Shown here: positions 29,944 through 37,967 of the stretch, piece after piece
Numbering within the stretch: the stretch's first letter is position 1
Layout of the letters: each line of letters starts with the position of its first letter
Origin: CAYRNR01 sp964425605
Lineage (GTDB): Bacteria > Myxococcota_A > UBA796 > UBA9615 > CAYRNR01
Assembly (NCBI GenBank): GCA_964425605.1
Contig: CAYRNR010000004.1
Coordinates: forward strand, 77,857-141,856
Direction of reading: 5' to 3'
DNA length: 64,000 bases
Notes under the pieces: model-generated
The model's database searches: none
The model's input: the letters and a program-made list of their open reading frames with translations, nothing else
What the model was told of the DNA's origin: nothing
Position numbers and translations under genes: made by a program

Positions 29944-31554
29944 TCACCGGCCGAACAGCGACGGCATCGGCAGGCTCGCCAGCGCCCGCGGCTCGATCTT
30001 CACCAGCCCCCCGCCGTAGGTCCGCGACACGGCCTTGATCAGCCGCGCGGTCTCGTCGGAGTTCAGCACCGCCAGCAGCTCGTCCGCGTCGCCCTCGAGC
30101 ACGAACCCGTTGAGGAACACGCTCATCAACCGGCATTGCGCGTCGTTGCGCACGAACCGCGCCCGACCCCGCTGCATGTAGGTCACGATGATGTCCGCCG
30201 GGGGCACCTGCTCGACCCGATACCAGGGCGTGCGCGAGCGGCAGTTGAACCGCCGGTGCACGCCCTGTCGTTCGCCCTCGGCGAGGTAGGCGCGCAGCCC
30301 GTCGTGGTCGAGCTGCTCCATCGGTACGTCACAGTCCAGCAGCCAGCTCGGCCGCCCCGCATCGCGCAATCTCTCCCAGTCCTCGGTGCGCAGCACCCCG
30401 TCGGGCAGGTCCCGCGCCGACGCGATGATGGGCGAGAGGAACCGGTCGGGCAGCTGCCAGCGGTCGCGCGTCTCGCCATCGATCAGGAAGAACCCGTTGG
30501 CGCCCGTGGCGATCCCGCGGCGGACGCGCAGGTAGTCCGAGAGCGCGCGCGGCCGGTCGCGCGTCAGCTCGTCGAACTCGGCGCGGCGGTGGCCGAACTG
30601 CAGCGACCAGTTCCGCACCGGATCGAGGTCCGCCCGCTCCACCTCGTTGACCGTGTCTCCCTCGACGAACCGGATACGGTGGTGGCTCGCCGGCGGCCGC
30701 TTGCGCAACACCGTGATCGCCGATGTGGTCAGGACGTCGTCGAATGCCTGCTCGGCGCGGTCGAACAGCAGGATCTCGTCGAGGGTCACGCGGTCGCGCA
30801 GGACGTGCCGCACGGCCTCCCCGAATCGGGCGTCGAGGAAGTCCGCGGGCGTGAGGAAGACGACGATCCCGTCCTCCCGCACGCGATCGATCGCCTCGAG
30901 CAGGAAGTACACGTAGGTGCTGGAGAGGGAGGAGATGCGCTGGCCGGACTGGCGCGAGTATCGTCGGACCAATTCCGCCTTGGCCGCCCGGTCCAGCAGG
31001 TGATGGCGCTGGTATGGGGGATTGGCGATCACCGCGTCCACTGGCCCGGCCGCGATCTCGGCGCCGCTGGCGAGGAAGTCACCAACCTGGATTTCCACCT
31101 CCGCCGCCCCTCGCGCGGCGAGACCGGCGCGGGCCAGGGCCGCGCACACCGGGCTGGTGTCGAGGCCCAACAGCCTCGATGGAGTCGAACAGCTCGCCAG
31201 CAGGATTCCCGCTCCCACGGCTGGATCCAGCACGGTCTCGGGGCGCGCCTGGTCCACGATCGCGGCCATCTGCGTGGCGATGGGCGCCGGGGTGAAGAAC
31301 TGGCCTCGCCGGTGGCGATCCTCCCGTGCCGCCAGGGCCTCGAACAGCGGCCCCAGCATCCGCACGTCGTCGCGGCACGTCTCCCGGGTCGCGTCCACCA
31401 CGTCTCCGTCCAGGAGCGCCCCGCCCTCGCCCGCCAGATGGGCCATCAGGTCGCGCAGGACGGCCCCGACGGCCTCGTCACGCAGCCAATCCCCGTCCGC
31501 GCAGAGCCGGTCCACGGCGGCCTCGAGCCTCTCCTGCAGGACCTCGGGGCTCAC
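29944..31554 (-). CDS. Solitary adenine-specific DNA methyltransferase (N6-Mtase, TaqI-like target domain)
   Basis: This 536-residue class I DNA methyltransferase has GQFFTP (84-89), SAM motif VLDPAVGAG (108-116) and catalytic NPPY (178-181) in the N6-adenine order. A C-terminal target-recognition-like region (about 340-536) has LRVRRGIATGANGFFLI near 350, as in M.TaqI-type enzymes. No nuclease motif and no partner nuclease gene are visible within reach, so it may be an orphan epigenetic or defensive methylase or the survivor of a lost system. The GTG at 31554 is chosen because GGAGG lies 7 bases upstream; the longer frame from 31836 is antisense to the next gene. It differs clearly from the MmeI-like enzyme at 11656-14364. 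Confidence 0.87.
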   Translation of the reverse strand: MSPEVLQERLEAAVDRLCADGDWLRDEAVGAVLRDLMAHLAGEGGALLDGDVVDATRETCRDDVRMLGPLFEALAAREDRHRRGQFFTPAPIATQMAAIVDQARPETVLDPAVGAGILLASCSTPSRLLGLDTSPVCAALARAGLAARGAAEVEIQVGDFLASGAEIAAGPVDAVIANPPYQRHHLLDRAAKAELVRRYSRQSGQRISSLSSTYVYFLLEAIDRVREDGIVVFLTPADFLDARFGEAVRHVLRDRVTLDEILLFDRAEQAFDDVLTTSAITVLRKRPPASHHRIRFVEGDTVNEVERADLDPVRNWSLQFGHRRAEFDELTRDRPRALSDYLRVRRGIATGANGFFLIDGETRDRWQLPDRFLSPIIASARDLPDGVLRTEDWERLRDAGRPSWLLDCDVPMEQLDHDGLRAYLAEGERQGVHRRFNCRSRTPWYRVEQVPPADIIVTYMQRGRARFVRNDAQCRLMSVFLNGFVLEGDADELLAVLNSDETARLIKAVSRTYGGGLVKIEPRALASLPMPSLFGR

Positions 31555-31666
31555 GCGTACACCTCCAGGTTGACGCCCGTCGTCGCCACGACCTCCCCGA
31601 CGAATGTACTCTAGTCTCACCAAGGCCGGCGTCCCGCGCTCGGCCGTGGTGAGGGGAGGCCGAGCC

Positions 31667-32503
31667 ATGAGACGACTGCTTCTGCTGGGGGGAGTCCTCG
31701 CGATCGTGGCCAACGCCGGCGCGACCGCGGAGGTGGGCTCGGAGCAGATCCCCTCGACGCCAGCGGCCGAGCTCCTGGACGGGGTCGAGGACATCGAGGA
31801 CCCGATGGCCTTCTTCCCGGTGGAGACCGGGCGCAAGTGGAACTACGAGATCCGGCGGGAGGGCGCCGCGGTCCTGCCCAACCGTACCCACGAGATCCTG
31901 TGGGAGGGGCGGGAGAAGCAGTGGTTCGAGGAGGGGTCGGACGCCGTGGACACGGACGCGCCCGCGTTCCGCCAGCTGATCGATTCACGGGAGGTCCTCC
32001 AGGGCAGCGGACTCGTGAACGACCACGTGCGGACCTACCACCTCACGCTCGAGCCCGACCGCGTGCTGATCCACGCCGCCCAGATCGTCGGAGAGCGGGA
32101 GTTCACCGAAGAGCTCCAGCGCTGGGAACCGGCGCTCCCGCTGTTCCAGGCGCCGGACGCCGCCGAGCCCCCCGAGCCCGTCCGCGCGGGCATGTACGGC
32201 ATGACGCTGTCCGTGGTCGCGACGTCGGTCGAGATCGAGACCGTCGAGACCCTCGCGGGTACGTTCGAGGACTGCCTGAAGGCCACGGTGACCGGCACGA
32301 TGGCGGGCCAGCTGGACGATTTCCCGGAGCTCGGCGAGATGGACGTGACCGTGGACGAGATCCAGTGGCTCGCCCGTGGCGTGGGCCTGGTCAAGCAACA
32401 CCGCGTGCTGCGTGGGGAGGTGACGCGCGAGCCCCACGGCAGGTTCGAGGTCAACCTGGAGACCTTCAAGGAGCTTCGCGCCTACTCCAAGCCACGGGAT
32501 TGA
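31667..32503 (+). CDS. Secreted protein of unknown function (278 aa)
   Basis: An exported protein with the signal peptide MRRLLLLGGVLAIVANAGATA. The mature part opens MAFFPVETGRKWNYEI (about residues 46-62), a beta-strand motif common in secreted proteins of the YFPL-x-x-G-x-x-W-x-Y type (DUF3108-like and similar). Strands follow with THEILWEGREKQWF and VETLAGTFEDCLKATVTG. A lipid- or ligand-binding beta-sheet fold is plausible but not demonstrated. The ATG at 31667 has GGGGAGG upstream; the longer frame from 31604 is rejected. It is divergent from the methyltransferase (112 bp apart) and ends 20 bp before the TetR gene that converges on it. Confidence 0.7.
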   Translation: MRRLLLLGGVLAIVANAGATAEVGSEQIPSTPAAELLDGVEDIEDPMAFFPVETGRKWNYEIRREGAAVLPNRTHEILWEGREKQWFEEGSDAVDTDAPAFRQLIDSREVLQGSGLVNDHVRTYHLTLEPDRVLIHAAQIVGEREFTEELQRWEPALPLFQAPDAAEPPEPVRAGMYGMTLSVVATSVEIETVETLAGTFEDCLKATVTGTMAGQLDDFPELGEMDVTVDEIQWLARGVGLVKQHRVLRGEVTREPHGRFEVNLETFKELRAYSKPRD

Positions 32504-32523
32504 GCCCCTCGCGCGCACCCTCG

Positions 32524-33162
32524 TCAGCGAGCGACCAGATACCCCCTCAGCAACCGCACCATCTCCCCGACGAAGCACCCCTCGTCCACCGGGCCAGGAG
32601 GTGGATGGACCACGAAGTCGTGGATCAGTCCCTCCGCCGCGTGGATCAGCAACCAGGCGGACAGCCCTGGATCGCGCACCGTGATGTCCGGGTGAGCGCG
32701 TAGCAGGACCGCGACCTCGGCGGCCAGCTCGTCCTCCTGGCGGGACAGCCGATCCAGCTGGTCCGAGGGCATCCGGGCCTCGACCACCAGCAGCCGGTGC
32801 AGACGGGGGTGGTTGCGGTGGAGCTCGATCATGTCGCGCACGAACGAGCCCAGCAGGACGTCGAGGTCGAGGGCATCGACGGCCCCGCCGGTGGTCTCCG
32901 AGAGCATCTCCCGCACGCGGCTCAGGCCCGCCTCCTGGTGCCGTTCGGCCAGGGCCACGATCACGGCATCCTTGTTGGGGAAGTACTGGTAGAGGGAGCC
33001 CACCGAGACCCCGGCGCGCTCGGCGATGCGGTCGGTGGTGGTTCGAGCGTAGCCGTGCTTCTCGAAAACCTGAGCCGCTCCTTCGAGGATCGCCTCGACC
33101 GTGCGTCGTGCGCGGGCCTGGAGTGGCCTCTTGCGGGGCATCAGGGCCTGATCTCGGGTCAT
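32524..33162 (-). CDS. TetR-family regulator (next to ICMT-CDF transporter)
   Basis: A 212-residue TetR repressor. The N-terminal helix-turn-helix (ARRTVEAILEGAAQVFEKHGYARTTTDRIAERAGVSVGSLYQYFPNKDAV, residues 18-66) is textbook. The C-terminal ligand domain is unlike any with a known ligand. The start at 33162 has GGGAGAGG upstream. A perfect palindrome (33197-33212) lies between its own TATAAT (33213-33218) and its start, so autorepression is expected. The divergent ICMT-CDF fusion gene begins at 33263 and its promoter region shares the same operator, making it the likely target. The ligand could be a metal or a lipid-like compound. Confidence 0.93.
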   Translation of the reverse strand: MTRDQALMPRKRPLQARARRTVEAILEGAAQVFEKHGYARTTTDRIAERAGVSVGSLYQYFPNKDAVIVALAERHQEAGLSRVREMLSETTGGAVDALDLDVLLGSFVRDMIELHRNHPRLHRLLVVEARMPSDQLDRLSRQEDELAAEVAVLLRAHPDITVRDPGLSAWLLIHAAEGLIHDFVVHPPPGPVDEGCFVGEMVRLLRGYLVAR

Positions 33163-33196
33163 GTCGGGCCTCTCCCGAAATGCGAGGTGACGTAAC

Positions 33197-33218
33197 GTGA
33201 GGAATCCCTCACATTATA
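33197..33218 (-). promoter_or_regulatory. TetR operator with TATAAT promoter box
   Basis: GTGAGG (33197-33202), spacer AATC, CCTCAC (33207-33212) form a perfect palindrome. Directly beside it, 33213-33218 reads TATAAT on the minus strand, a consensus -10 box for the TetR gene whose start is at 33162. The operator therefore lies at about +1 to +15, the usual autorepression position. No good -35 box was seen. The same site lies 51 bp before the ICMT-CDF start. Confidence 0.65.
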
Positions 33219-33262
33219 GGGGTGGGCGCTGGGAACCGCCAGCCGCCCGGAGGAGACGACCG

Positions 33263-34804
33263 ATGGGACGTGCTCTCGATGTCTTCCAGCTCGTGGTGCT
33301 CGGGTGTTTTCTGGCCCTGTTCCTCTGCCGCTCGATCCAGCTGTACGTGGGCCGCGGAGTGCGGGTGTTCCAGCTCGTGATCGGAAAACCCTGGCGCGAG
33401 GCCCTGCTCGAGGGGCTGTTCCTGGTGGCGTGCCCCCTGTGGTTGCTGATCGTGGTCGGCCACGCGTGGCCGACGCCGTTCGACCTGGTGCCTGCTTTCG
33501 CGGATCCGGTCCTGCTCGACTCGGTCGCCGCCCGCCTGGGAGGGGCGGCCCTGCTGCTGATGGGCGTCGCGCTGTTCGCGTGGTCCCTGTGGTCCTTCGG
33601 CGGTTCCTGGCGGGTCGGAGTGGATCGACGCGCCCCGGGGCGGCTGGTCACGACCGGGGTGTTCGCGTGGTCGCGCAATCCGATCTTCCTGTCCATGGAC
33701 CTGATCCTGATCGGTGTCTTCGGCCTCGACGGCCACCTGTCGACCGCGGTGTTCGCCGTGGGGACGGCGCTGGGGTTCCATCGTCAGATCCTCCACGAGG
33801 AGCGCTTCCTGGGCCGGCTGCACGGCGAGCCCTATGCCGCCTATCTCGGTCAGGTACGACGCTACCTGGGCCGACTCGCGGATCGTCCAGCGGCGGCGGT
33901 GCCGGTCGAGACGACCGACGACGCCAGGACACGGCGGGCGACGCGGGTGACGGTCACGGCGGCTGTGGTCAACGTGGTCCTGGCGCTGGCCAAGCTGGCG
34001 GCCGGGGCCGTGGCCGGGAGCGCGGCGCTGGTGGCCGACGGGATGCACTCCCTGTCCGATCTGATCACCGACGGGATCGTGTTGGCGGGGGTTCGGTTCG
34101 CCCGCCGGCCCGCGGACGAGTCGCACAACTATGGCCACGGCAAGATCGAGACCCTCGCCGCGGTGGCCGTGGGGGCCGTCCTCCTGATCGCGGCCGGGGG
34201 CATCCTCTTCGAGGCGTGCAAGGGCATCGCCGTGGTCGCGCGAGGTGGGATACTGGGAGCGCCGTCGCCGGCCGCCCTGGTCGTGGCCGTGGTCTCCATC
34301 GCGGTCAAGGAGGCGCTGTTCCGCTTCACCCGGGCCGCGGGGAGGCAGCTGGACAGCCCCGCCCTGATGGCCAACGCGTGGCACCAGCGATCCGACGCCC
34401 TGTCCTCGGTGGCTGTGGCCGTCGGAGTGGCCGGCGCGTCCCTGGGAGGTGAGTCGTGGCGGGTGCTGGATCCGGTGGCCGCCTCGGTGGTGGCCCTGCT
34501 CATCGGCAAGGTGGCGCTCTCCCTCGCCTGGTCGGGGCTGGGTGAGTTGCTGGAGGCCGGCGTGGACCCCGAGACCCGCGCTCGCATCCTGGAGAGCGTC
34601 CACCGCGTGGACGGCGCGCGATCGCCCCACGGGCTGCGGGCGCGGCGCCTCGGCAGCACCCTGGCCGTGGACCTCCACGTGGAGGTGGCTCGTCACCTGG
34701 ACATCGTGCAGGCCCACGCCATCGCCGAGGCCGTGGAGGAGCAGCTGACGCGGTGCTTCGGCGCGAACACCCTGGTCAACGTGCACGTGGATCCCGCCCC
34801 CTGA
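33263..34804 (+). CDS. Fusion: ICMT/PEMT-like methyltransferase plus cation-diffusion-facilitator transporter
   Basis: A 513-residue membrane protein made of two families. Residues 1-200 resemble isoprenylcysteine carboxyl methyltransferase-like phospholipid/PEMT proteins: several helices, then WSRNPIFLS near 136-144, EERFLGRLHGEPYAAYLGQVRRY near 179-200. Residues 225-513 are a CDF metal/proton antiporter with HSLSD (262-266), HNYGHGKIE (288-296), the HxxxD metal site in WHQRSD (373-378) and a cytoplasmic ferredoxin-like C-terminal domain. CDFs export Zn, Co, Fe or Mn. The ATG at 33263 has GGAGGAG upstream. The divergent TetR probably controls it. Each half looks complete, so fusion rather than sequencing error is likely, but this is unproven. 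Confidence 0.9.
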   Translation: MGRALDVFQLVVLGCFLALFLCRSIQLYVGRGVRVFQLVIGKPWREALLEGLFLVACPLWLLIVVGHAWPTPFDLVPAFADPVLLDSVAARLGGAALLLMGVALFAWSLWSFGGSWRVGVDRRAPGRLVTTGVFAWSRNPIFLSMDLILIGVFGLDGHLSTAVFAVGTALGFHRQILHEERFLGRLHGEPYAAYLGQVRRYLGRLADRPAAAVPVETTDDARTRRATRVTVTAAVVNVVLALAKLAAGAVAGSAALVADGMHSLSDLITDGIVLAGVRFARRPADESHNYGHGKIETLAAVAVGAVLLIAAGGILFEACKGIAVVARGGILGAPSPAALVVAVVSIAVKEALFRFTRAAGRQLDSPALMANAWHQRSDALSSVAVAVGVAGASLGGESWRVLDPVAASVVALLIGKVALSLAWSGLGELLEAGVDPETRARILESVHRVDGARSPHGLRARRLGSTLAVDLHVEVARHLDIVQAHAIAEAVEEQLTRCFGANTLVNVHVDPAP

Positions 34805-34916
34805 GCGACGGGCCGCTGCAGCTGCAACGGTTGACCCCTGCCGCGCGCCTGGCTAGCCTGCGGCCGCTCGTCGATGGCGCGGAGGCGCCCGCGACGCGCG
34901 TACTCGGGGGAAGGAC

Positions 34917-36098
34917 TTGGCCACCGTTCGCAAGGTCGTCCAGCTGGTCTTCGTGGTCGCCGCCGCGGTCGCGGGCGTGCGGCTGGCCACCGGCGCCTCC
35001 CTGACGGGCATCGAGCGCTACTGTCCGTTCGGTGGCCTGGAGACCGCGTGGTCGGTGATCACGGCCCAGCGCTTCAGCTGCGCCACGGGCGAGCTGAACG
35101 TGTCGCTGTTCCTGGCCGTGGTGCTGCTGGCGCTGATCGCCCGCAAGTCGTTCTGCAGCTGGATCTGCCCCGTCGGGACGGTGCACGAGTGGATCGGCCG
35201 CGCTGCAGGATGGATTCGGCGGGCCGCCGGCGTTGGGCGCCGCGGCGGCCGGGCCGGGCTGCTGGACGTGCCCGCGCGCACCGACCGGCGTCTGCGGTGG
35301 CTGCGCGTGGTCGTGCTCGTCGCCGTGCTCGCCGCCACCGGCGCGAGCGGCGAGTTGCTCTTCCGTCCCTGTGATCCCTTCTACGTTCTGTTCAGCTTCC
35401 ACGGCCACGATGTGGAGCCGTGGAGCTACGCCGTGCTCGCGCTCCTGCTGGGCGCCGGTGCCGTGGTGGCGATGGCCTGGTGCCGATACCTGTGCCCCCT
35501 CGGGGTGGCCTTGTGGCCGTTCTCGCGGATCGGTCTGCTGCGCATTCGCCGGGACTCCGGCAAGTGCACGGATTGCGGCCTGTGCGATCGAGCGTGCCCC
35601 CACGGCCTGCAGGCCTCTGCCGCGCCAGCGGTGGTTTCGGGGGAATGCACCCTGTGCCTTGAATGCCGTGCCGCCTGTCCCACGCCGGGGTCCCTGGACG
35701 TGGCGGCCCCCACGGGCGCGGTCCTGCCCACGTGGCTGCTCCCCGTCGCTCTGGTGGCCCTGACCACGGCGGGCGTGGCCGGCGGTCGCGCCTTTGCGCT
35801 GCCCAGCTACGCCCACGAGTACGGCAGCGTCGTGTCAGGAGAACCCGCCACCGCGACCCTCGTCGTCCAGGGGGTCCGCTGTGTGGACACCGCGGCCAAG
35901 GCCGCGGCTCAGCTGGAGGGGATGCCGGGGATCTTCGCCCTGGTGGCCTACGCGTCCCGCAATCAACTGAACGTGGACTACGATCCGGCGCTGGTGGGTC
36001 TGGACGACATCCGCGCCGCCCTGGAGGGACCGGTCCACGATCCGGTCACCGGGGAGTACCACTTCCGCGTGTTCGAGGTCCTGGAGGTGAAACCGTGA
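34917..36098 (+). CDS. NapH/CcoG-like membrane 4Fe-4S ferredoxin with C-terminal HMA-like domain
   Basis: A 393-residue polytopic membrane protein of the NapH/RdxA class. Membrane-side CxxxCP motifs are at 80-85 (CSWICP) and 189-194 (CRYLCP). Two 4Fe-4S clusters have CxxCxxCxxxCP at 217-228 and 244-255. After a last helix near 275-292 the extracytoplasmic or cytoplasmic tail (about 312-385) is a heavy-metal-associated fold, LVVQGVRCVDTAAKAA..., with a single Cys322 where HMA domains have CxxC. Such proteins pass electrons across or along the membrane to periplasmic reductases. The start is the TTG at 34917 with AAGGA upstream. It overlaps the next gene by 4 bases (GTGA), so the two are co-expressed. 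Confidence 0.85.
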   Translation: MATVRKVVQLVFVVAAAVAGVRLATGASLTGIERYCPFGGLETAWSVITAQRFSCATGELNVSLFLAVVLLALIARKSFCSWICPVGTVHEWIGRAAGWIRRAAGVGRRGGRAGLLDVPARTDRRLRWLRVVVLVAVLAATGASGELLFRPCDPFYVLFSFHGHDVEPWSYAVLALLLGAGAVVAMAWCRYLCPLGVALWPFSRIGLLRIRRDSGKCTDCGLCDRACPHGLQASAAPAVVSGECTLCLECRAACPTPGSLDVAAPTGAVLPTWLLPVALVALTTAGVAGGRAFALPSYAHEYGSVVSGEPATATLVVQGVRCVDTAAKAAAQLEGMPGIFALVAYASRNQLNVDYDPALVGLDDIRAALEGPVHDPVTGEYHFRVFEVLEVKP

Positions 36099-36553
36099 GT
36101 ATCCGAACCCTGCTCCTCGCGCTGCTCGTGCTGGCTGCCGCCGCTGGATGCAACACCGCCCAACCCCCGGCCGCCGAGACCGAGGCCACCGAGGAGCCAG
36201 CGGAGGCCGCGCCGCCTGCCGCCGAGGTCGCCACCTTCGCGGTGCCCGATCTGGACGAGGCGCTGGGCAAGCAGCTGGCCGCGACCGTCGGTCAGGACGA
36301 GGGGGTCGTCTCGGCCAAGCCCGAGCCGGACAAGGGCCACTTCCTGGTGACCTTCACGCCTGGCGTGGCGAGCCCCGACGCCATCCTCACCCTCGTGCGC
36401 AGCGTCAGCCCCGAGGCCCAGCTCGAGGGTGTGGCCGCTGCCGCCGGCGGCGCGGCGAAGAAGGGCTGCGGGGGCTGCCCGAGCAAGAGCAAGTGTCCGA
36501 AGGCGAGGGCCGCCGAGGAGGCCGCGGCAGCGGCTGCCAACGAAGCGGGGTGA
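36095..36553 (+). CDS. Lipoprotein with HMA-like fold and terminal Cys metal motif
   Basis: A 152-residue lipoprotein. Lipobox AAGC (Cys19) is followed by an Ala/Glu/Pro-rich linker. A ferredoxin-like beta-alpha-beta region (about 48-112: TFAVPDLDEALGKQLAATVG ... FLVTFTPGVASPDAILTLV) resembles a HMA domain without CxxC. The C-terminus has KKGCGGCPSKSKCPK, a likely metal- or cluster-binding patch, then Ala-rich residues. The GTG at 36095 overlaps the stop of the ferredoxin gene (GTGA) and has GGAGG in the preceding gene, showing coupled translation. The pair may handle a metal or electrons at the outer face of the membrane. Family not recognised further. Confidence 0.8.
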   Translation: MSIRTLLLALLVLAAAAGCNTAQPPAAETEATEEPAEAAPPAAEVATFAVPDLDEALGKQLAATVGQDEGVVSAKPEPDKGHFLVTFTPGVASPDAILTLVRSVSPEAQLEGVAAAAGGAAKKGCGGCPSKSKCPKARAAEEAAAAAANEAG

Positions 36554-36644
36554 CGGGCTCGCGGATCCGCGAGCTGCGTGCGCCGGCACGCACGGTGGGA
36601 ATCCAGCGACAGCCCCTGTCGTCCTCCCCCCGTATCCTGCGACC

Positions 36645-37967
36645 ATGAGAGTGACCGTACATCGGGGATCGAAGGAGATCGGCGGCTCGTGCGTGGAGCT
36701 GGCTGCCGAGGGCGCGCGGCTGATCCTGGACCTGGGGCTGCCGCTGGTGGACGAGGACGGCGAGCCGTTCGAGTTCGCGCCCGGAGATCGGACCGCGGCG
36801 CAGCTCGTGGCCGACGGCGTGCTGCCGGACGTGGAGGGCCTGTACGCCCACGACCGACCCGGGGTGGCGGGGGTGGTGATCTCCCACGGGCACATGGACC
36901 ACTACGGGCTCGCGGGATACCTGCATCCGGAGGTGCCGGTCCACGCCAGCGAGGGGACGTGCGCGCTGATCCGGGTGACCGAGGGATTCCTCGGGCGGGG
37001 GCCGGCCCTGCATCGCCTCCGTGTGCTGGCCAAGCGACCAGGGGAGAAGAACCGGTACGAATCGACGCAGATCGGTCCGTTCCGTGTCCAGCCGTTCGCC
37101 GTGGACCACTCGGCGCCGGACGCCACGGCGCTGGCCGTGTCGGCCGGGGGCAAGACGGTGCTGTACTCCGGGGATCTCCGGTGCGGTGGCCGCACCTCGT
37201 TCCGGTTCGGCAACCTGTTGCGCGAGGCGCCCCAGGGGGTGGACGCCCTGCTGCTGGAGGGCACGACCCTGGGCAGCGGCCGCGAGCCTCCGTCCACGGA
37301 GCTGGACGTGGAGCGCCGGATGACGGCGCTGCTGGGATCGGCGGACGACCTGGCGCTGGTGTTCTGTTCGTCCCAGAACCTCGACCGGCTGGTGTCCGCC
37401 TACAAGGCCGCGCGGCGGAATCGCCGGGCGCTGGTGATCGACCTCTACACGGCTTACCTGCTGCGGCAGCTGGCGCCCCTGTCCGACGCCGTGCCCCAGT
37501 TCGACTGGCCCGGCCTGCGGGTGCTCTACGCGTGGCGCCACGCGCAGCGGCTCGCGGACATGGGGCAACGGGAGTTCCTCTACGAGGTGGCGCGCGCCGG
37601 AGCGCGCGTGAAGGCCGAGGAGATCGCCCGGTCGCCGCAGCGGTTCTTCGTGCTCGCCCGGGCGGGCAGGGGCCTGCAGCGTGTGTGCAGCTGGGCGCGT
37701 GATCCGTGGCGCATCGTGGCCATCTGGTCCATGTGGGAGGGCTACCTGCGGCGCGATCCGAGCGTCGAGCGCACCTTCGATGGCCTGGGCGCCCGGTTCC
37801 GCGTGGTCCACACCAGCGGCCACGCGTCGGCGGACCAGCTGCGGCAGCTCGTGTCGTCGCTGTCGCCGAGGCGGGTGGTCCCGGTGCACACCTTCTCACC
37901 CGGCGCCTTCGCGGGATTCCACCACAACGCCCGCCCCGTCCGGGACGGCACGCCGTTCTCCGTCTAG
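36645..37967 (+). CDS. RNase J-like metallo-beta-lactamase/beta-CASP nuclease
   Basis: This 440-residue protein has the MBL opening of RNase J, RGSKEIGGSCVELA, the zinc motif SHGHMDHYG (80-88; His81, His83, Asp85, His86), and a further metal-binding region SGDLRCGG. A beta-CASP insert follows with FCSSQNLDRLVSAYKAA, and the closing motif HTSGHASADQL contains the final ligand His. RNase J enzymes are 5'-exonucleases/endonucleases of mRNA; the canonical proteins are about 550 residues with a C-terminal domain, which is absent here. A phosphodiesterase or DNA role is possible. The ATG at 36645 is used because the codons before it are antisense to a shadow frame. Its stop shares CTAG with the convergent gene. 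Confidence 0.85.
   Translation: MRVTVHRGSKEIGGSCVELAAEGARLILDLGLPLVDEDGEPFEFAPGDRTAAQLVADGVLPDVEGLYAHDRPGVAGVVISHGHMDHYGLAGYLHPEVPVHASEGTCALIRVTEGFLGRGPALHRLRVLAKRPGEKNRYESTQIGPFRVQPFAVDHSAPDATALAVSAGGKTVLYSGDLRCGGRTSFRFGNLLREAPQGVDALLLEGTTLGSGREPPSTELDVERRMTALLGSADDLALVFCSSQNLDRLVSAYKAARRNRRALVIDLYTAYLLRQLAPLSDAVPQFDWPGLRVLYAWRHAQRLADMGQREFLYEVARAGARVKAEEIARSPQRFFVLARAGRGLQRVCSWARDPWRIVAIWSMWEGYLRRDPSVERTFDGLGARFRVVHTSGHASADQLRQLVSSLSPRRVVPVHTFSPGAFAGFHHNARPVRDGTPFSV

Noticed and set aside
36429..37702. Longer starts and alternative frames for the RNase J-like gene
   Set aside because: Codons before 36645 lie in the upstream lipoprotein and intergenic DNA and add no homologous sequence; the ATG at 36645 starts exactly at the MBL opening.
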